A DNA stretch of 64,000 nt from Phycisphaerae bacterium (GTDB lineage: Bacteria; Planctomycetota; Phycisphaerae; UBA1845; UTPLA1). Shown here piece by piece: positions 17,211 to 26,537 of this stretch. A program made the position numbers and the translations under genes. The stretch's first letter is position 1, and each line of letters opens with the position of its first letter. The notes below the pieces were generated by a model that made no database searches, was not told the origin of the DNA, and saw nothing but the letters and a program-made list of their open reading frames with translations. Location of the stretch: the NCBI GenBank assembly GCA_023150615.1, contig JAKLKO010000009.1, positions 85,417 through 149,416 on the forward strand, written 5' to 3'.

Positions 17211-18239
17211 ATGCGACGACGATCGATTCGGACGATCGGCCTGCTCGCAGCAATCGCCACAATCGCCGTGGCGGCCCCCTGCTTCGCGCAGCTCCTCGGC
17301 CGGGTCGAGGCACACAGCTTCATCGGCCCGGTGCTTGGCAACGTCGTCTATTTCAACATCTACCTGCCCGAAGGCTACGACACCAGCGCCGAGCGTTACC
17401 CGGTCATCTACTACCTGCACGGCCTGAACGGCACTCAGGGCGGGCCGTCCAACGTCGTCATTCCCGACTCGTTCGAGGATGCCCGCGCCGCCGGCCTCAT
17501 CGGCCCGGTCATCATCGTCTTCGCGAACGGCTACCTCGACAGCCTCTGGGCCGACAGCATCGACGGTTCGAAGCCGGCCGAGACCGACGTGATGCAGCAG
17601 CTCATTCCGCACGTGGATGCGAACTTTCGCACGCGCGCGTGTCGCAGCTTCCGCGCGGTCATGGGCTTCTCGATGGGCGGATTTGGCGCGCCCAAGTTCT
17701 ACACCAAGTTCCCCGATCGCTTCGCCGCCTGCATCGCCTACGATGGCTCGCTCGCCGACTGGGACACGCTCGTGCAGGTCCGGCCGGACTGGGCCGCGCA
17801 GACCTTCGGCAACGATCCGGACTATTTCGATCAGTACTCGCCGTGGTACTGGGCCGACGTGCATGCGCCGGTGCTTGCGCCGCGCAGCGACCTGCGACTG
17901 GTCGTGGCCATGAACGTGCCGAGCAATCGCGAGTACCGCGACTACCTTGCGGCGCTGGGGATCGTGGCGAACTACGTCGAGACCGGATGTCCGCACGACA
18001 TGGTCTGCATGCTCGCGGCGCAGGGGATGAACTCGGCCGCGTTTCTGGCGGCGCGGCTGGTGGCGGGTCTGTCGGGGGACCTCAACGGCGATCGCGTGCT
18101 TAGCTCGCTGGACGTGCCGCCGATGATTGCGGCGTTGCTCGACCCGGCGGCGATCGATGAATGTGCCAGCGCGGACCTGAACGGCGACGGGAACGTCGAC
18201 GGCGCAGACCTGTCTGCGTTCATCGCGGCGCTTCTTTGA
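17211..18239 (+). CDS. Secreted esterase (antigen-85/EstD-like) with dockerin-like C-terminus
   Basis: 342 residues from ATG 17211; ATG 17178 would add 11. A signal peptide (MRRRSIRT, hydrophobic run, CFA-Q) leads into a PF00756-type esterase: YPVIYYLHGLNG, nucleophile GFSMGGFGAPK and a GCPHDMVC His region. The final ~65 residues hold two EF-hand-like dockerin segments: GDLNGDRVLSSLDV and ADLNGDGNVDGADLSAFIAALL. Such dockerin-like ends are common on planctomycete exported proteins and may mediate surface attachment. It follows the HEAT-like gene at 110 bp and is probably a separate transcript. Confidence 0.82.
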   Translation: MRRRSIRTIGLLAAIATIAVAAPCFAQLLGRVEAHSFIGPVLGNVVYFNIYLPEGYDTSAERYPVIYYLHGLNGTQGGPSNVVIPDSFEDARAAGLIGPVIIVFANGYLDSLWADSIDGSKPAETDVMQQLIPHVDANFRTRACRSFRAVMGFSMGGFGAPKFYTKFPDRFAACIAYDGSLADWDTLVQVRPDWAAQTFGNDPDYFDQYSPWYWADVHAPVLAPRSDLRLVVAMNVPSNREYRDYLAALGIVANYVETGCPHDMVCMLAAQGMNSAAFLAARLVAGLSGDLNGDRVLSSLDVPPMIAALLDPAAIDECASADLNGDGNVDGADLSAFIAALL

Positions 18240-18350
18240 ACGTGGAGAATCAACCGTCGCCGCTGGCCGCTTGCCGAGTCAGGGCCTCCGGGGCCTTCTC
18301 TGGTTCGACGCCACAACCGCGTTCCGCCGATCGTTTGACTGCGATGCGCG

Positions 18351-20468
18351 CTACGGCGGCGCGAATTCGGCGTACCGCCGGTCGAGCTGCGCCGCGGCGA
18401 GGAAGTGCCGCTTGGCCCGGGCGGCGTCGCCGCGGGCCGTGTACCAGCGCGCGAGGTTGAAGTGCGCGTTCGCGTTTGTCGGATCGAACCGGAGCGCCTG
18501 CTCGAAGTGCATCCGCGCCCGGGACGCGTCGCCCGACTCCAGTCGCGCCAGACCGAGGTTGTTCTGAAGGTCCGAATCGGGCGGCATCGTCGCGGCGGCC
18601 CGCTCGAGATGCGACAGCGCCTCGCCCGCGCGGCCCGTCCGCAGCAGAAGCGTCCCGAGGTTGTAATGCGCCATGCCCAGTCCGGCGTCGATTTCTACGG
18701 CGCGGCGCAGGCTGGCGACGGCCTCGTCCAGCCGGCCCTGCTCGGCCAGAATGCTGCCGAGTTCCGCGTGCGCGCGGGCGGCGCCGGGTTGGAGACGGAC
18801 GACGCGGCGAAGCTCCTCGCCGGCCGCGTCAAAACGCCCTTCGCGCGCGAACAGGCCGCCCAGCGCTTCGTGCGCGGCGGCGACGATGTGGGTCGCGCCG
18901 GACGGATCGGGGCTCCAGTGCGTGATGGTGCGGAGCTCGCGCTCGGCGTCGGCGATGTGGCCCTGCGCGGCGAGCGCCTGCCCGAGGTGCAGCCGCGTGA
19001 GGCCGTCCTCCGGCATCCGTTCGAGCAGGCGGCGCGCGTGCGACTCGGCCGATTCGTACTCCCCGAGCATCGACGTCAGATCCACGAGGCTTCGCAGGAC
19101 GCGTTCGTTCGTGAGCAGTCCCCAGCGATCGGCGATGCGCAGGTGCTCGATCGCATCGGCCGCGACGCGGTCGCGATCGCCGGCCGCCCCCGGCTGCGAA
19201 AGGTCCATCGCGGCGCGCAGCCCCGTGTACTCGTGGTAGCGCACGAACGCGCTGTGTCCAACGAACAGCGCGAGCATGGCGGCGAAGGCGACGTACACGC
19301 GTCCGGAGCCGGTCAGACGTGACTGCCTGCGGAGCGTCAGCGATCCGAGCAGCACATTCGGATGCGTCGCGAGCCGCAAGGCCGTCACGGTCAGGTACGC
19401 GACGATGCCGCCGAGCGCCAGGGAAAGCAGGAACGGCACGCGGCTGTAGAGTCCGCGGAACGTGCACGCGCAGAGGAGAAAGACGCCCGCCATGAGCAGT
19501 TCTTCACGGATGGAGAAGTCGTAGGGCAGCCGTCCGAAGCGTCCGCCCGTGCGGACCGACTTGAAGAGCGCGGGTTTGGCGAAGCCGTAGTGCAGCGCAT
19601 CGTGCGGACAGGCCGAGACGCAGTCGAGGCACTTCATGCAGGCCGAGCTGGCGACGACGCCGTGGACCTTGAGCTCCTCGTGCACGCGGACGCCGCTGGT
19701 GCAGGCGGCGGTACAGGTCCCGCACTGGCGGCACTTGTCGCTGCCGCGGAGGCGTCCGGGTGAGAAGCGATCGGCGAGAGCGAAGATCGCGCCGTACGGG
19801 CAGACGTAGGTGCAGAAGGTCCGCGAGCCGAGGAGGTAGACGATGAGGAAGCCGCAGACAAGGAACGTCAGGATGATGATCGGCGGCGAGGGCAGGTTGC
19901 GCCAGAAGTTGGCGGTAACGAACGATGACCAGCCCTCCGCGTCGCTGCGGAAGTGGAACTCGGGAAACGACCCCGAGCGCCACGCGCGGAGGATCTGCGG
20001 CAGCACGAACATGTAGAACGCCGTCGCCGGCGGAACAAGCAGCAGCAGGCGCGATCGCACCGGCTTGCGCCGAATGCCCAGCTTGCGCAGCAACCAGGCG
20101 CACAGCTCCTGCAACACCATGATGTGGCACGCCCACGAGCAGAAGAACCGGCCGAAGATCAGCGTGCCCAGCACGAGCGCGCACATGAACAGAAAGCCGG
20201 CCGTGATCACGCCGAGCTCGAGCGTGTACATGACCTCGTTCAGCTCGAGCGGCGCGAGCGTCCGGCCGGTCAGCTTCCAGTGAAGGATGTGCGCTGCGAA
20301 GATCAGGTAGACGAGCGAGAGGGAGATCGCGCGCCAGCGGCCGTAACCGCGGCGCGGCGTCGGTCGCGCGGCGCTTTCATCGAACGGCGCCGGCGGCGAG
20401 GTTGTCGCATCGGTCGGTGACGACGCCTGGCGCGGGTCGGGCCGGGTCGATGCTGTATTCGGTGCCAT
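18351..20468 (-). CDS. Membrane 4Fe-4S polyferredoxin fused to a TPR domain
   Basis: About 705 residues from ATG 20468 (GGGGAGG 11 bp upstream). The N-terminal ~350 residues have several membrane helices with CxxxCP-type ligands (FFCSWACH, TFCTYVCPYG) typical of NapH/CcoG/NosR-like electron-transfer proteins. Two soluble clusters follow: CRQCGTCTAAC and CMKCLDCVSACPHDAL. A second membrane segment then leads to about ten helices of tetratricopeptide repeats (residues ~430-700, units such as AHYNLGTLLLRTGRAGEAL). It probably moves electrons across the membrane while the TPR region docks a partner; the partner is unknown. Confidence 0.85.
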   Translation of the reverse strand: MAPNTASTRPDPRQASSPTDATTSPPAPFDESAARPTPRRGYGRWRAISLSLVYLIFAAHILHWKLTGRTLAPLELNEVMYTLELGVITAGFLFMCALVLGTLIFGRFFCSWACHIMVLQELCAWLLRKLGIRRKPVRSRLLLLVPPATAFYMFVLPQILRAWRSGSFPEFHFRSDAEGWSSFVTANFWRNLPSPPIIILTFLVCGFLIVYLLGSRTFCTYVCPYGAIFALADRFSPGRLRGSDKCRQCGTCTAACTSGVRVHEELKVHGVVASSACMKCLDCVSACPHDALHYGFAKPALFKSVRTGGRFGRLPYDFSIREELLMAGVFLLCACTFRGLYSRVPFLLSLALGGIVAYLTVTALRLATHPNVLLGSLTLRRQSRLTGSGRVYVAFAAMLALFVGHSAFVRYHEYTGLRAAMDLSQPGAAGDRDRVAADAIEHLRIADRWGLLTNERVLRSLVDLTSMLGEYESAESHARRLLERMPEDGLTRLHLGQALAAQGHIADAERELRTITHWSPDPSGATHIVAAAHEALGGLFAREGRFDAAGEELRRVVRLQPGAARAHAELGSILAEQGRLDEAVASLRRAVEIDAGLGMAHYNLGTLLLRTGRAGEALSHLERAAATMPPDSDLQNNLGLARLESGDASRARMHFEQALRFDPTNANAHFNLARWYTARGDAARAKRHFLAAAQLDRRYAEFAPP

Positions 20469-20614
20469 CAGCGGCAACGTCCTCCCCGGTCCGAGTGGCG
20501 GCGGCGGCATCGCTCCGCTGCTCCGTCGGGAGCATGGTCCGCACGTCGGCGTGCCCGCGGCGGACGGCGTCCTCTATCAGGATTGTCGAATTCCGCGGAA
20601 ACGTCGCTTAGCTA

Positions 20615-20620
20615 ATTATA
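20615..20620 (-). promoter_or_regulatory. Putative -10 box for the polyferredoxin-TPR gene
   Basis: A perfect TATAAT on the minus strand, preceded by GGG, lies about 147 bp upstream of the chosen start. The -35 region is poor (TTCCGA at 17 bp). The call is by motif only. Confidence 0.4.
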
Positions 20621-20747
20621 CCCGATCGTCCGCTGATTCGGAAACCGGGCCGACGGGACCGGTCGCCGCGTTGTACTGCGCCATTGGTCGCCGCCGTGCG
20701 TCGCACTGCGGCGCGACACGCGCCGGCCCCATTGATGCACAACCCGG

Positions 20748-20753
20748 TATAAT
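20748..20753 (+). promoter_or_regulatory. Putative -10 box for the DUF1428 gene
   Basis: TATAAT 27 bp upstream of the DUF1428 start codon, followed by AACTGGGAGGAGG as the ribosome site. No good -35 is present. It lies about 130 bp from the oppositely oriented TATAAT, so the two form a divergent promoter region. Confidence 0.45.
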
Positions 20754-20779
20754 CACGACCAACTGGGAGGAGGCGTCAT

Positions 20780-21139
20780 ATGCCCTACGTCGATGGGTTC
20801 GTTGTGGCCGTCCCGAAAAAGAAGTTGCGGGCCTATCTCCACATGTCGCGGGCGGCGGGAAAGGTCTGGCGCGAGCATGGCGCCGTCGAGTACCGCGAAT
20901 GCGTCGGCGACGACATGAACGTCCGGTTCGGAGTCCCATTCCCGCGAATCGCCAAGACCCGACCGGGCGAGACGGTGTTCTTCTCGTGGATCGTCTTCAA
21001 GTCCCGTGCGCATCGCGACCGTGTCAACGCCAGGGTCATGAAGGACAAGCGGCTGCTGGCGATGTGTAACTCGACGTCGATGCCCTTCGACTGCAAGCGG
21101 ATGGCCTACGGCGGATTTAAGGTCCTGGTCGACATGTAA
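20780..21139 (+). CDS. DUF1428 family protein
   Basis: 119 residues preceded by [44 protein letters not shown] and [20 protein letters not shown] match DUF1428, a dimeric alpha+beta-barrel (ABM-like) family including E. coli YbaA. It ends [18 protein letters not shown] as typical members do. The biochemical role of the family is not established. It is monocistronic. Confidence 0.9.
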   Translation: MPYVDGFVVAVPKKKLRAYLHMSRAAGKVWREHGAVEYRECVGDDMNVRFGVPFPRIAKTRPGETVFFSWIVFKSRAHRDRVNARVMKDKRLLAMCNSTSMPFDCKRMAYGGFKVLVDM

Positions 21140-21168
21140 AGTCGCGGCGCGTGTCGATATCCGTCGCT

Positions 21169-21193
21169 CCCCCTCTCCCACGGGGAGAGGGGG
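21169..21193. repeat. Hairpin repeat 'CCCTCTCCC...GGGAGAGGG'
   Basis: An 11-bp perfect stem (CCCCCTCTCCC / GGGAGAGGGGG) lies 30 bp behind the DUF1428 stop without a T-tract. This C/T-G/A palindrome is a very common interspersed element in many bacteria. It may act as a weak terminator or be a mobile palindromic repeat. Confidence 0.5.
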
Positions 21194-21414
21194 GTACCAT
21201 GTCGGCCTCGAATAGCCGCGCGATGTTCGGATGGTGCACACGGGCGAGGGCCTCGGTCTCGCACTTGAACCGCCGCTGGCCGATGAGCGGCTCCGTAGAT
21301 TCGCGGCCGTTCCCGCTTCACCGGTCGTGGCGGCTTGTGACGCCGAACGTAAAGCGATATACTGGAGTCGTTGTATTCTCTCCAGACTTATTCACCTTCT
21401 GTGGAGGGTCTGTC

Positions 21415-23247
21415 GTGTTCCCGCGCATCACGCCGGTCGTGGTCAGCGTCGTTCTGTCCGCTTTCTCGCCGTCGGCCCGGGCGCAGGCGGGGCGCGTTCC
21501 CGAAGGGCTGTCGGAGTCGGACTGGTCGGGCATTCGTGCGGCGTATCAGGCCCATCGTCACGCCGTCATTGCCGTCGATCGCGGCTGGTCCGCCCGTAAC
21601 CCCGGCCAGCAATGGCGGACGCGCTTCGACGGCCGCGGCTTTCTGACCACGCCCGATGCGGGCGGCTGGGCCTGGGGATTGGAACTGGTCGGCTACGGCC
21701 GCGAGGGCACAGAGCGCGTGATCGCCCATCCGAGCCGCGACCGCGAGGGAGCGGGTTCGCACCCGCCATGCGTGGATTCGCAAGGCGGGCGCGTGGCGTA
21801 TCAATGGGACGACACGCTGACGGAATGGTACGTCAATGATGCGCGCGGGCTGGAGCACGGCTACACGGTGCAGGAACGGCCCGAGGCGCGTCATTCCCGC
21901 GGAAGCGGGAATCCAGCAGATCGCGCGGGCTTGCTCCAATTCACCCTCGCCGTCCGCGGCGACCTGCGTCCGCGGGTCAGCGGCGACGGGCGCGACGTCA
22001 CGTTCGTCAACGACGCCGGCGCGGCGGTGGTGAACTATGCCGGGCTGAAGGTGTTCGACGCGACGGGCGCGGCGGTGCCGGCGTGGTTCGAGGTGGACAG
22101 CGGCCCGGAGTCGGCCGCCGCGCGAGTGGTCCGCCCAGTGGACCCCACGCCATTCGTCCGCATCGTCGTGGATGATTCGGACGCCGTCTATCCGCTGACC
22201 GTAGATCCCATCGCCCAGCAGGCCTACCTCAAGGCCTCGAACACCAATGTGAACGACCAGTTCGGCTGGTCGGTGGCCGTCAGCGGCGACACGGTGGTGG
22301 TCGGCGCGCCTTTTGAGGACAGCAGCGCCACGGGCGTGAACGGCGACGGGGCCGACAATAGCGTCCTCGATTCCGGCGCGGCCTACGTCTTCGTCCGCAG
22401 CGGCACGACGTGGAGCCAGCAGGCGTATCTGAAGGCCTCGAACACCGATGCGAACGACCAGTTCGGCTACTCAGTGGCCGTCTCGGGCGACACGGCGGTG
22501 GTCGGGGCGTATTTCGAGGACAGCAGCGCCACGGGGGTGAACGGTAACGAGGCCGACAACAGCGCCACCGATTCCGGCGCGGCCTACGTCTTCGTCCGCG
22601 GCGGCGGAGTCTGGACCCAGCAGGCCTACCTCAAGGCCTCGAACACCGGGGCGAGTGACCTGTTCGGCAACTCGGTGGCCGTCTCGGGCAACACGCTAGT
22701 GGTCGCGGCGTTCGCTGAGGACAGCAGCGCCACGGGCATCGACGGCAACCAGGCCGACGACAGCACCGGCAACTCCGGCGCGGCCTATGTCTTCGTTCGC
22801 AGCGGCGGGGTGTGGAGCCAGCAGGCCTACCTCAAGGCCTCGAACACCGGGGCGAGCGACCAGTTCGGCTGGTGGGTGGCCGTCAGCAACGATACGGTGG
22901 TGGTCGGGGTGCCATTAGAGGACAGCAACGCCACGGGCATCGACGGCAACCAGGCCGACAACAGCGCCACCGATTCCGGCGCGGCCTACGTCTTTACCGG
23001 CCTCGGGCTGACCGACTCGGAGGGCGACGGCGTGCCCGACGAATCGGACAACTGCCCGCTCATTGCCAACCCCGATCAGGCCGATGCCGACGGCGACGGC
23101 GTAGGCGACGCCTGCGACGCATGCCCCAATACGCTCGCCGGCCTGCCGGTCGGCTGCACCGGTCGACCGCTGCGCGACTGCAACGGCGACTGCCTGGTGG
23201 ACGGTGCGGACGTTCAGTGCATCGTCAACGAACTGCTTGGACAGTGA
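21415..23247 (+). CDS. Secreted FG-GAP beta-propeller protein with TSP3 and dockerin-like ends
   Basis: About 610 residues from GTG 21415 (GGAGG 6 bp upstream) with signal peptide ending SARA-Q. After a ~250-residue N-terminal domain come four tandem ~60-residue FG-GAP-like repeats, each with [31 protein letters not shown] and SGAAYVFVR. They are followed by a calcium-binding thrombospondin type 3 segment ([26 protein letters not shown]). A short dockerin-like end ([15 protein letters not shown]) closes the protein. It is an extracellular, probably calcium-stabilised surface or adhesion protein. Two palindromic repeat elements are inserted in frame in the N-terminal domain. Confidence 0.85.
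   Translation: MFPRITPVVVSVVLSAFSPSARAQAGRVPEGLSESDWSGIRAAYQAHRHAVIAVDRGWSARNPGQQWRTRFDGRGFLTTPDAGGWAWGLELVGYGREGTERVIAHPSRDREGAGSHPPCVDSQGGRVAYQWDDTLTEWYVNDARGLEHGYTVQERPEARHSRGSGNPADRAGLLQFTLAVRGDLRPRVSGDGRDVTFVNDAGAAVVNYAGLKVFDATGAAVPAWFEVDSGPESAAARVVRPVDPTPFVRIVVDDSDAVYPLTVDPIAQQAYLKASNTNVNDQFGWSVAVSGDTVVVGAPFEDSSATGVNGDGADNSVLDSGAAYVFVRSGTTWSQQAYLKASNTDANDQFGYSVAVSGDTAVVGAYFEDSSATGVNGNEADNSATDSGAAYVFVRGGGVWTQQAYLKASNTGASDLFGNSVAVSGNTLVVAAFAEDSSATGIDGNQADDSTGNSGAAYVFVRSGGVWSQQAYLKASNTGASDQFGWWVAVSNDTVVVGVPLEDSNATGIDGNQADNSATDSGAAYVFTGLGLTDSEGDGVPDESDNCPLIANPDQADADGDGVGDACDACPNTLAGLPVGCTGRPLRDCNGDCLVDGADVQCIVNELLGQ
21731..21768. repeat. In-frame 'SRDREGAG' interspersed repeat
   Basis: This stretch encodes PSRDREGAG within the propeller protein. 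The underlying GAGCCGCGACCGCGAGGGAG sequence is a palindromic element that I recall seeing dispersed in planctomycete genomes, often inside genes. Here it keeps the frame. Confidence 0.45.
21892..21914. repeat. In-frame 'ATTCCCGC..GCGGGAAT' palindromic repeat
   Basis: An inverted repeat ATTCCCGC (21893-21900) / GCGGGAAT (21905-21912) is translated as HSRGSGNP. This is the core of a very widespread extragenic palindrome (GTCATTCCCGC...GCGGGAATCC). Here it lies inside the N-terminal domain of the FG-GAP protein without breaking it. Confidence 0.6.
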
Positions 23248-23431
23248 ACCCAGGTAACTGGCTGCGACGGTATGGGGTCGGAACCAGAGCGGTGCCGCCA
23301 CCATCGTGCTGTTTCCGGGCGTATAAGTCTCGGCAAAACACTCGGCTTGCTCGCGTGAATCCGCGCGGTGTCGGTCGCAACGCCCGTGTACGCGACGCTG
23401 CGCACCCACCTGCCGAGCCAGACCCCCTGGA
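23248..23431. other. Intergenic stretch behind the FG-GAP gene
   Basis: About 180 bp with no supported feature. It may include the decayed remainder of the IS630-like gene, but the reading frame cannot be followed. Confidence 0.3.
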
Positions 23432-23535
23432 GCGCGCGAGCGCTTGAAGGTCTCCACGCTATGCGGCTGAAGGCCGTGCGCCTTCCAGATGCGCTGCACG
23501 CTCATGCGCGACAGCCCCGGGGCGCGGGCATCTTG
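23432..23535 (-). pseudogene. IS630-family transposase fragment
   Basis: The minus strand encodes APGLSRMSVQRIWKAHGLQP followed by HSVETFKRSR. This is the helix-turn-helix-to-linker segment seen in IS630/Tc1-type transposases (usual form '...VxRIWkahGLqPHrvetFKlSrD'). The frame degenerates on both sides and no DDE domain or inverted repeats remain. It is a short decayed remnant. Confidence 0.6.
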
Positions 23536-23743
23536 ACGCCAGCAGCGTCGGCCGGTTGAGTCCAAGTTCCTTGGCGATCACCTGATTGGCCTCGGTGGTG
23601 TTCAGGTCGACGATCCCGCGATCCTCGATGGGGTTGATCCAGTCGATGCGCGACTGGCAGGCGTGCTGGGCGTAGGAGCCGCGGACCACGCCCTCGGTGA
23701 CTCCGTTGACGAGGAGTTCGACGGCGACGTCGTGATCGTGCAC
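23536..23743 (-). pseudogene. Orphan gene fragment of unknown family
   Basis: This frame reads MHDHDVAVELLVNGVTEGVV, then AQHACQSRIDWINPIEDRG and TTEANQVIAKELGL, with natural protein composition. It stops making sense where the IS630-like fragment begins (about 23550). It looks like the surviving part of a gene disrupted by that element. The family is not recognised. Confidence 0.4.
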
Positions 23744-23833
23744 GGCCGCGTTCGCCGACGTTATGCGGCCTAGCCGCGGCCAGAGCGTCGAATTGAACGA
23801 CTCGCACGGGGGGTCACGCGCGGGGCGGGAGGG

Positions 23834-25390
23834 TCAGATTCTCAGTTCCGTCCCATCCGGTTCGCGGTAATAGACGTGGTAAAGGTCCTTGCGGCGATCG
23901 TACCAGGTGGTGACGGTTCCGGTGTGGCGCTGGCGGCGCAGCACCTCCAGATCGACGTCGTGCACGACGAGCGTTTCATCGTTCTCGCCGCTTTCGGCCG
24001 CGATGGCGTCCCGCGCGAAGGGGAAGTCGGCGGGCGTGTAAATGCCGGACTGGGCGTAGTGCACGTCGGCGTTCTCGACGAAGGGCAGGTTGCCCGTGCA
24101 GCCGGCGGTGGCGACGTAGATTTCGTTCTCGATGGCGCGGGCCTGGGCGCAGTGGCGGATGCGCAGGTAGCCGTGTCGCTCGTTGGTGTTGTAGGGCACA
24201 AAAAGGATTCGCGCGCCCTTGGCGACGGCGACGCGCGCCAGCTCGGGGAACTCGATGTCGTAGCAGATTAGGATGGCGATCTTGCCGCGGTCGGTATCGA
24301 AGATTTCTACCTTGCCGCCGGGCATGACGCCCCACCACTTGCGCTCGCTGGGGGTGATGTGGAGCTTGTACTGCTTGCCGACGCTGCCGTCGCGACGGAA
24401 GAGGAAGGAGACGTTGAAAAGGCAGTCGCCCTCGAGCACGAACTGGGAGCCGCCGATGATGTTGATGCTGTGGCCCATCGCGAGCTTTGAGAACATTTCG
24501 AGGTAGCGGGGCGTGTACTCGGCGAGGTCGCGCGCGGCCAGGCCGGGGCGCTTGTCGGGGACCAGGGAGAGCAACTGCGTGGTGAACAACTCGGGAAAGA
24601 GCACGAAGTCAGCCTTGAAGTCCGAGGCGGTGTCGACGAAAAACTCGCATTGCTTGGCGAACTCGTCAAAGTCGCGGACGGCGCGCATTTCGTACTGGAC
24701 GAGGCTGATGCGCGCCAGCGAGACGGCGCGAAAGCGGCGCTGCGACGCGCCGGTATGGTCGAGGTTGGTCCATTCGAGAAAGGTGGCGTAGCCGCGCGAG
24801 TCCTGGTCCGAGGGCAGGTAGTCCGGAATGAGGCCCTTAAGCGTGAAGCCGTTGGCCAGTTGAACGGTCAGGACGGGGTCGACCAGTTCCTTGTGAATGA
24901 CGCGCTCGACGTATTCCCGCGCGGACATCTTGTCGGCGTGCGCCCCGTATCCCGGGATGCGCCCGGCGATGATGATGCGGCGGAGGTTCTTGTCGCGGCA
25001 GAGTTCTTTCCGCACCTCGTACAGCCGCCGGGCGAGCTTCATGCCGCGGAACGATGGATCGACCATGATCTCGATGCCGTACAGCGTGTCGCCCTCCGGA
25101 TTGTGGTTGCGGATGTAGCCCGACTCGGAAATCTCCTTCCAGTTGTGCCAGTCGTCGTAGTCGTCGAAGTCCACGATCAGGTTGCACGTGGAGGCGACGA
25201 TTTGGCCATCCAGCTCGATGCAGAGCTGGCCGTCGGGGAAGAGATTGAGCTGGCTTTCGATCTGCTCCTTTTTCCAGGGCTGCATGCCGGGGAAGCAGCG
25301 CGTGGCCATGTCGCGGATGACCTCGTAATCCTCGACGCGGATGGGGCGTATGACGATCCGCTGCGGGGAAATCTCGTGTTCGTCGGTCAT
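23834..25390 (-). CDS. GNAT acetyltransferase - carbon-nitrogen hydrolase (nitrilase) fusion
   Basis: 518 residues. Residues ~10-200 are a GNAT domain ([21 protein letters not shown], then [21 protein letters not shown] with the acetyl-CoA loop). Residues ~225-500 are a nitrilase-superfamily domain with the full Glu-Lys-Cys triad: E in FPELFTT, K in [11 protein letters not shown] and C in [13 protein letters not shown]. The same architecture occurs in B. subtilis YhcX-type proteins. Substrates are unknown; amide or omega-amide hydrolysis plus acetyl transfer is expected. It is monocistronic and divergent from the truncated usp gene. Confidence 0.9.
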   Translation of the reverse strand: MTDEHEISPQRIVIRPIRVEDYEVIRDMATRCFPGMQPWKKEQIESQLNLFPDGQLCIELDGQIVASTCNLIVDFDDYDDWHNWKEISESGYIRNHNPEGDTLYGIEIMVDPSFRGMKLARRLYEVRKELCRDKNLRRIIIAGRIPGYGAHADKMSAREYVERVIHKELVDPVLTVQLANGFTLKGLIPDYLPSDQDSRGYATFLEWTNLDHTGASQRRFRAVSLARISLVQYEMRAVRDFDEFAKQCEFFVDTASDFKADFVLFPELFTTQLLSLVPDKRPGLAARDLAEYTPRYLEMFSKLAMGHSINIIGGSQFVLEGDCLFNVSFLFRRDGSVGKQYKLHITPSERKWWGVMPGGKVEIFDTDRGKIAILICYDIEFPELARVAVAKGARILFVPYNTNERHGYLRIRHCAQARAIENEIYVATAGCTGNLPFVENADVHYAQSGIYTPADFPFARDAIAAESGENDETLVVHDVDLEVLRRQRHTGTVTTWYDRRKDLYHVYYREPDGTELRI

Positions 25391-25500
25391 CGGGCACCTC
25401 GTGAGGGCGGGCCGTCCCTGGACCCGCGGTCCTTGTGGGCATGATAATGGCGCATGGACGGACCGGGCCAGCGGCGCGGGGCGTTACCGGGAGCAAGACA

Positions 25501-25646
25501 TGGCGGCATTTCAAGGATTGCTCGTGCCGACGGATTTCTCGGAGTTGTCGGCCCACGCATCCATCGGCCGGACGGACGAGCGTGCCGTAGAGCAGGCAGT
25601 TGCCACCGCCTCCTCCACGACCAGCGCCGCCAGACCCGCCGCCTGA
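25501..25646 (+). pseudogene. Universal stress protein, truncated after ~20 codons
   Basis: ATG 25501 follows GGGAG at correct spacing and encodes MAAFQGLLVPTDFSELSAHA, the standard UspA N-terminus (ILvPtDFSelSe-A). After codon 20 (25558-25560) the sequence no longer resembles UspA and runs through a proline-rich antisense region to a stop at 25646. The nucleotide-binding and C-terminal parts are missing, and I could not find them downstream of the CRISPR island. The break marks the left edge of the inserted material. Confidence 0.75.
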
Positions 25647-25737
25647 GCCTCCGCCTCCGCCTCCACCCGACCCACCGCCGCCGCAACCACCGCCCGACCC
25701 ACCGCCGGAACCGCCCGAACCGCCGCCGCTTCCAGAG
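25556..25737 (-). pseudogene. Gly-rich linker plus start of a Hint-like domain (fragment)
   Basis: Reading minus, the frame encodes ~35 residues of almost pure Gly/Ser (GGGSGGSGGGSGGGCGGGG...). It then reads GGNCLLYGTLVRPADG and is cut at the usp junction. Gly-rich stretches followed by C-x-x-x-GT-x-V-x-x-x-DG are typical of phage tail or surface proteins that carry a C-terminal Hint/intein-type domain, whose first block begins with this Cys. Only the first ~14 residues of the domain remain. No start codon could be assigned. Confidence 0.42.
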
Positions 25738-25850
25738 GCAACGCGACCATCCTCGAAACCGTGTCTCGCGCGCGACAGAGACTTTTTTCGATGTCTCGTT
25801 CGCTCGGGCGAACGGAACCCTGCGATATAACCCGCGGGTCGGAACAGGCG
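25738..25850. repeat. Island-flanking repeat A, left copy
   Basis: About 110 bp (ACGCGACC..CTCGAAACC, then TCTCGCGCGCGA.AGAGAC and TTTTTTCGATGTCTCGTTCG) recurs in the same orientation at 42178-42290 with roughly 80% identity by eye. The core from 25752 to 25808 differs by only a few bases. It lies just inside the broken usp gene. Confidence 0.7.
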
Positions 25851-25985
25851 AGAGACTCAGAGACTTCCGCCCGCGGAGCGCCGCCGAGCTGCGGGAAGCG
25901 TACCTCCGTGAGCGCGCGTGCCTGCTCAGGCGAGGCCCCCGGCGGCCGTGGGCCGTTGCGAACTCCTTGCGAATTCTTGCGATAG

Positions 25986-26042
25986 AAACGACAACGCCCA
26001 GGCGTCTCTGCCTGGGCGTCGTGCGTTAACCAGCAGGTCGCA
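25986..26042 (-). terminator. Hairpin element B, left copy (terminator behind cas2)
   Basis: ACGCCCAGGC / GCCTGGGCGT form a perfect 10-bp stem (25994-26019) with the 6-nt loop. On the minus strand it is followed by TTGTCGTTTC and preceded by CTGGTTAACG. It lies about 230 bp behind the cas2 stop and can end the cas4-1/cas2 transcript. A second copy with compensating stem changes lies at 42096-42153. Confidence 0.6.
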
Positions 26043-26246
26043 TCATTTCGACGCGACTTTTCAACTAGCGGGGGCAGGCGTCGCAAACAACCCGCGACCG
26101 CAAAAGGCCGCCACAAACGCCGCCAGGGCCGATGTCGGCGGCTCGATCTTGGTCTTTCCATTCCGCTGGGGGCCGCAGGGGGTGGAAGATGCCGCGTAAT
26201 GGTTAACCAGCTGGCTCCAAGTTGGGCTGAGGCAACCAGCCCCCGA
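26043..26246. other. Non-coding tail between hairpin B and cas2
   Basis: About 200 bp. It contains a partial echo of the sequence joining B to A in the right-hand copy (CAACTAGCGGGGG against CACTAGAGGAG), suggesting a further decayed repeat. No gene was seen. Confidence 0.3.
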
Positions 26247-26537
26247 TCAAATGACCACCACGCCGTTCTCATGTTCGGGCAGAGTCGGCCCGAGCGTCGT
26301 GGCGGCCTCGCGGGCGGCCTCCTCGTTGGAGCCCAGGTCGACGATCAGCACCTGGTCCACCTTGAGGTTGACGACTTCGCGCAGAGCATTCTCCATCCGA
26401 ACCCGGTCGATGGCCTTTAGAGTGCAGTAAAACACCGAGTACTGCCAAGCCTCTCCGTAGGCCTTCATAGTCTTATACGTGCGGCGGAGGCGCTTTGGGT
26501 CGCGGATGTCGTAGCAGACCAGGTAGCAGCGGCGCAT
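26247..26537 (-). CDS. cas2: CRISPR-associated Cas2
   Basis: 96 residues from ATG 26537; a GTG one codon earlier is also possible. MRRCYLVCYDIRDPKRLRRTYKTM is the Cas2 beta1 strand with the conserved Asp, followed by WQYSVFYCTL. Cas2 forms the central dimer of the Cas1-Cas2 integrase that inserts new spacers. The gene is 94 bp downstream of cas4-cas1 on the same strand, and the two form the adaptation operon. Confidence 0.95.
   Translation of the reverse strand: MRRCYLVCYDIRDPKRLRRTYKTMKAYGEAWQYSVFYCTLKAIDRVRMENALREVVNLKVDQVLIVDLGSNEEAAREAATTLGPTLPEHENGVVVI

Noticed and set aside
22915..23565. 216-codon minus-strand frame as an intact transposase
   Set aside because: Only ~30 residues match IS630; the remainder lies antisense to the FG-GAP gene.
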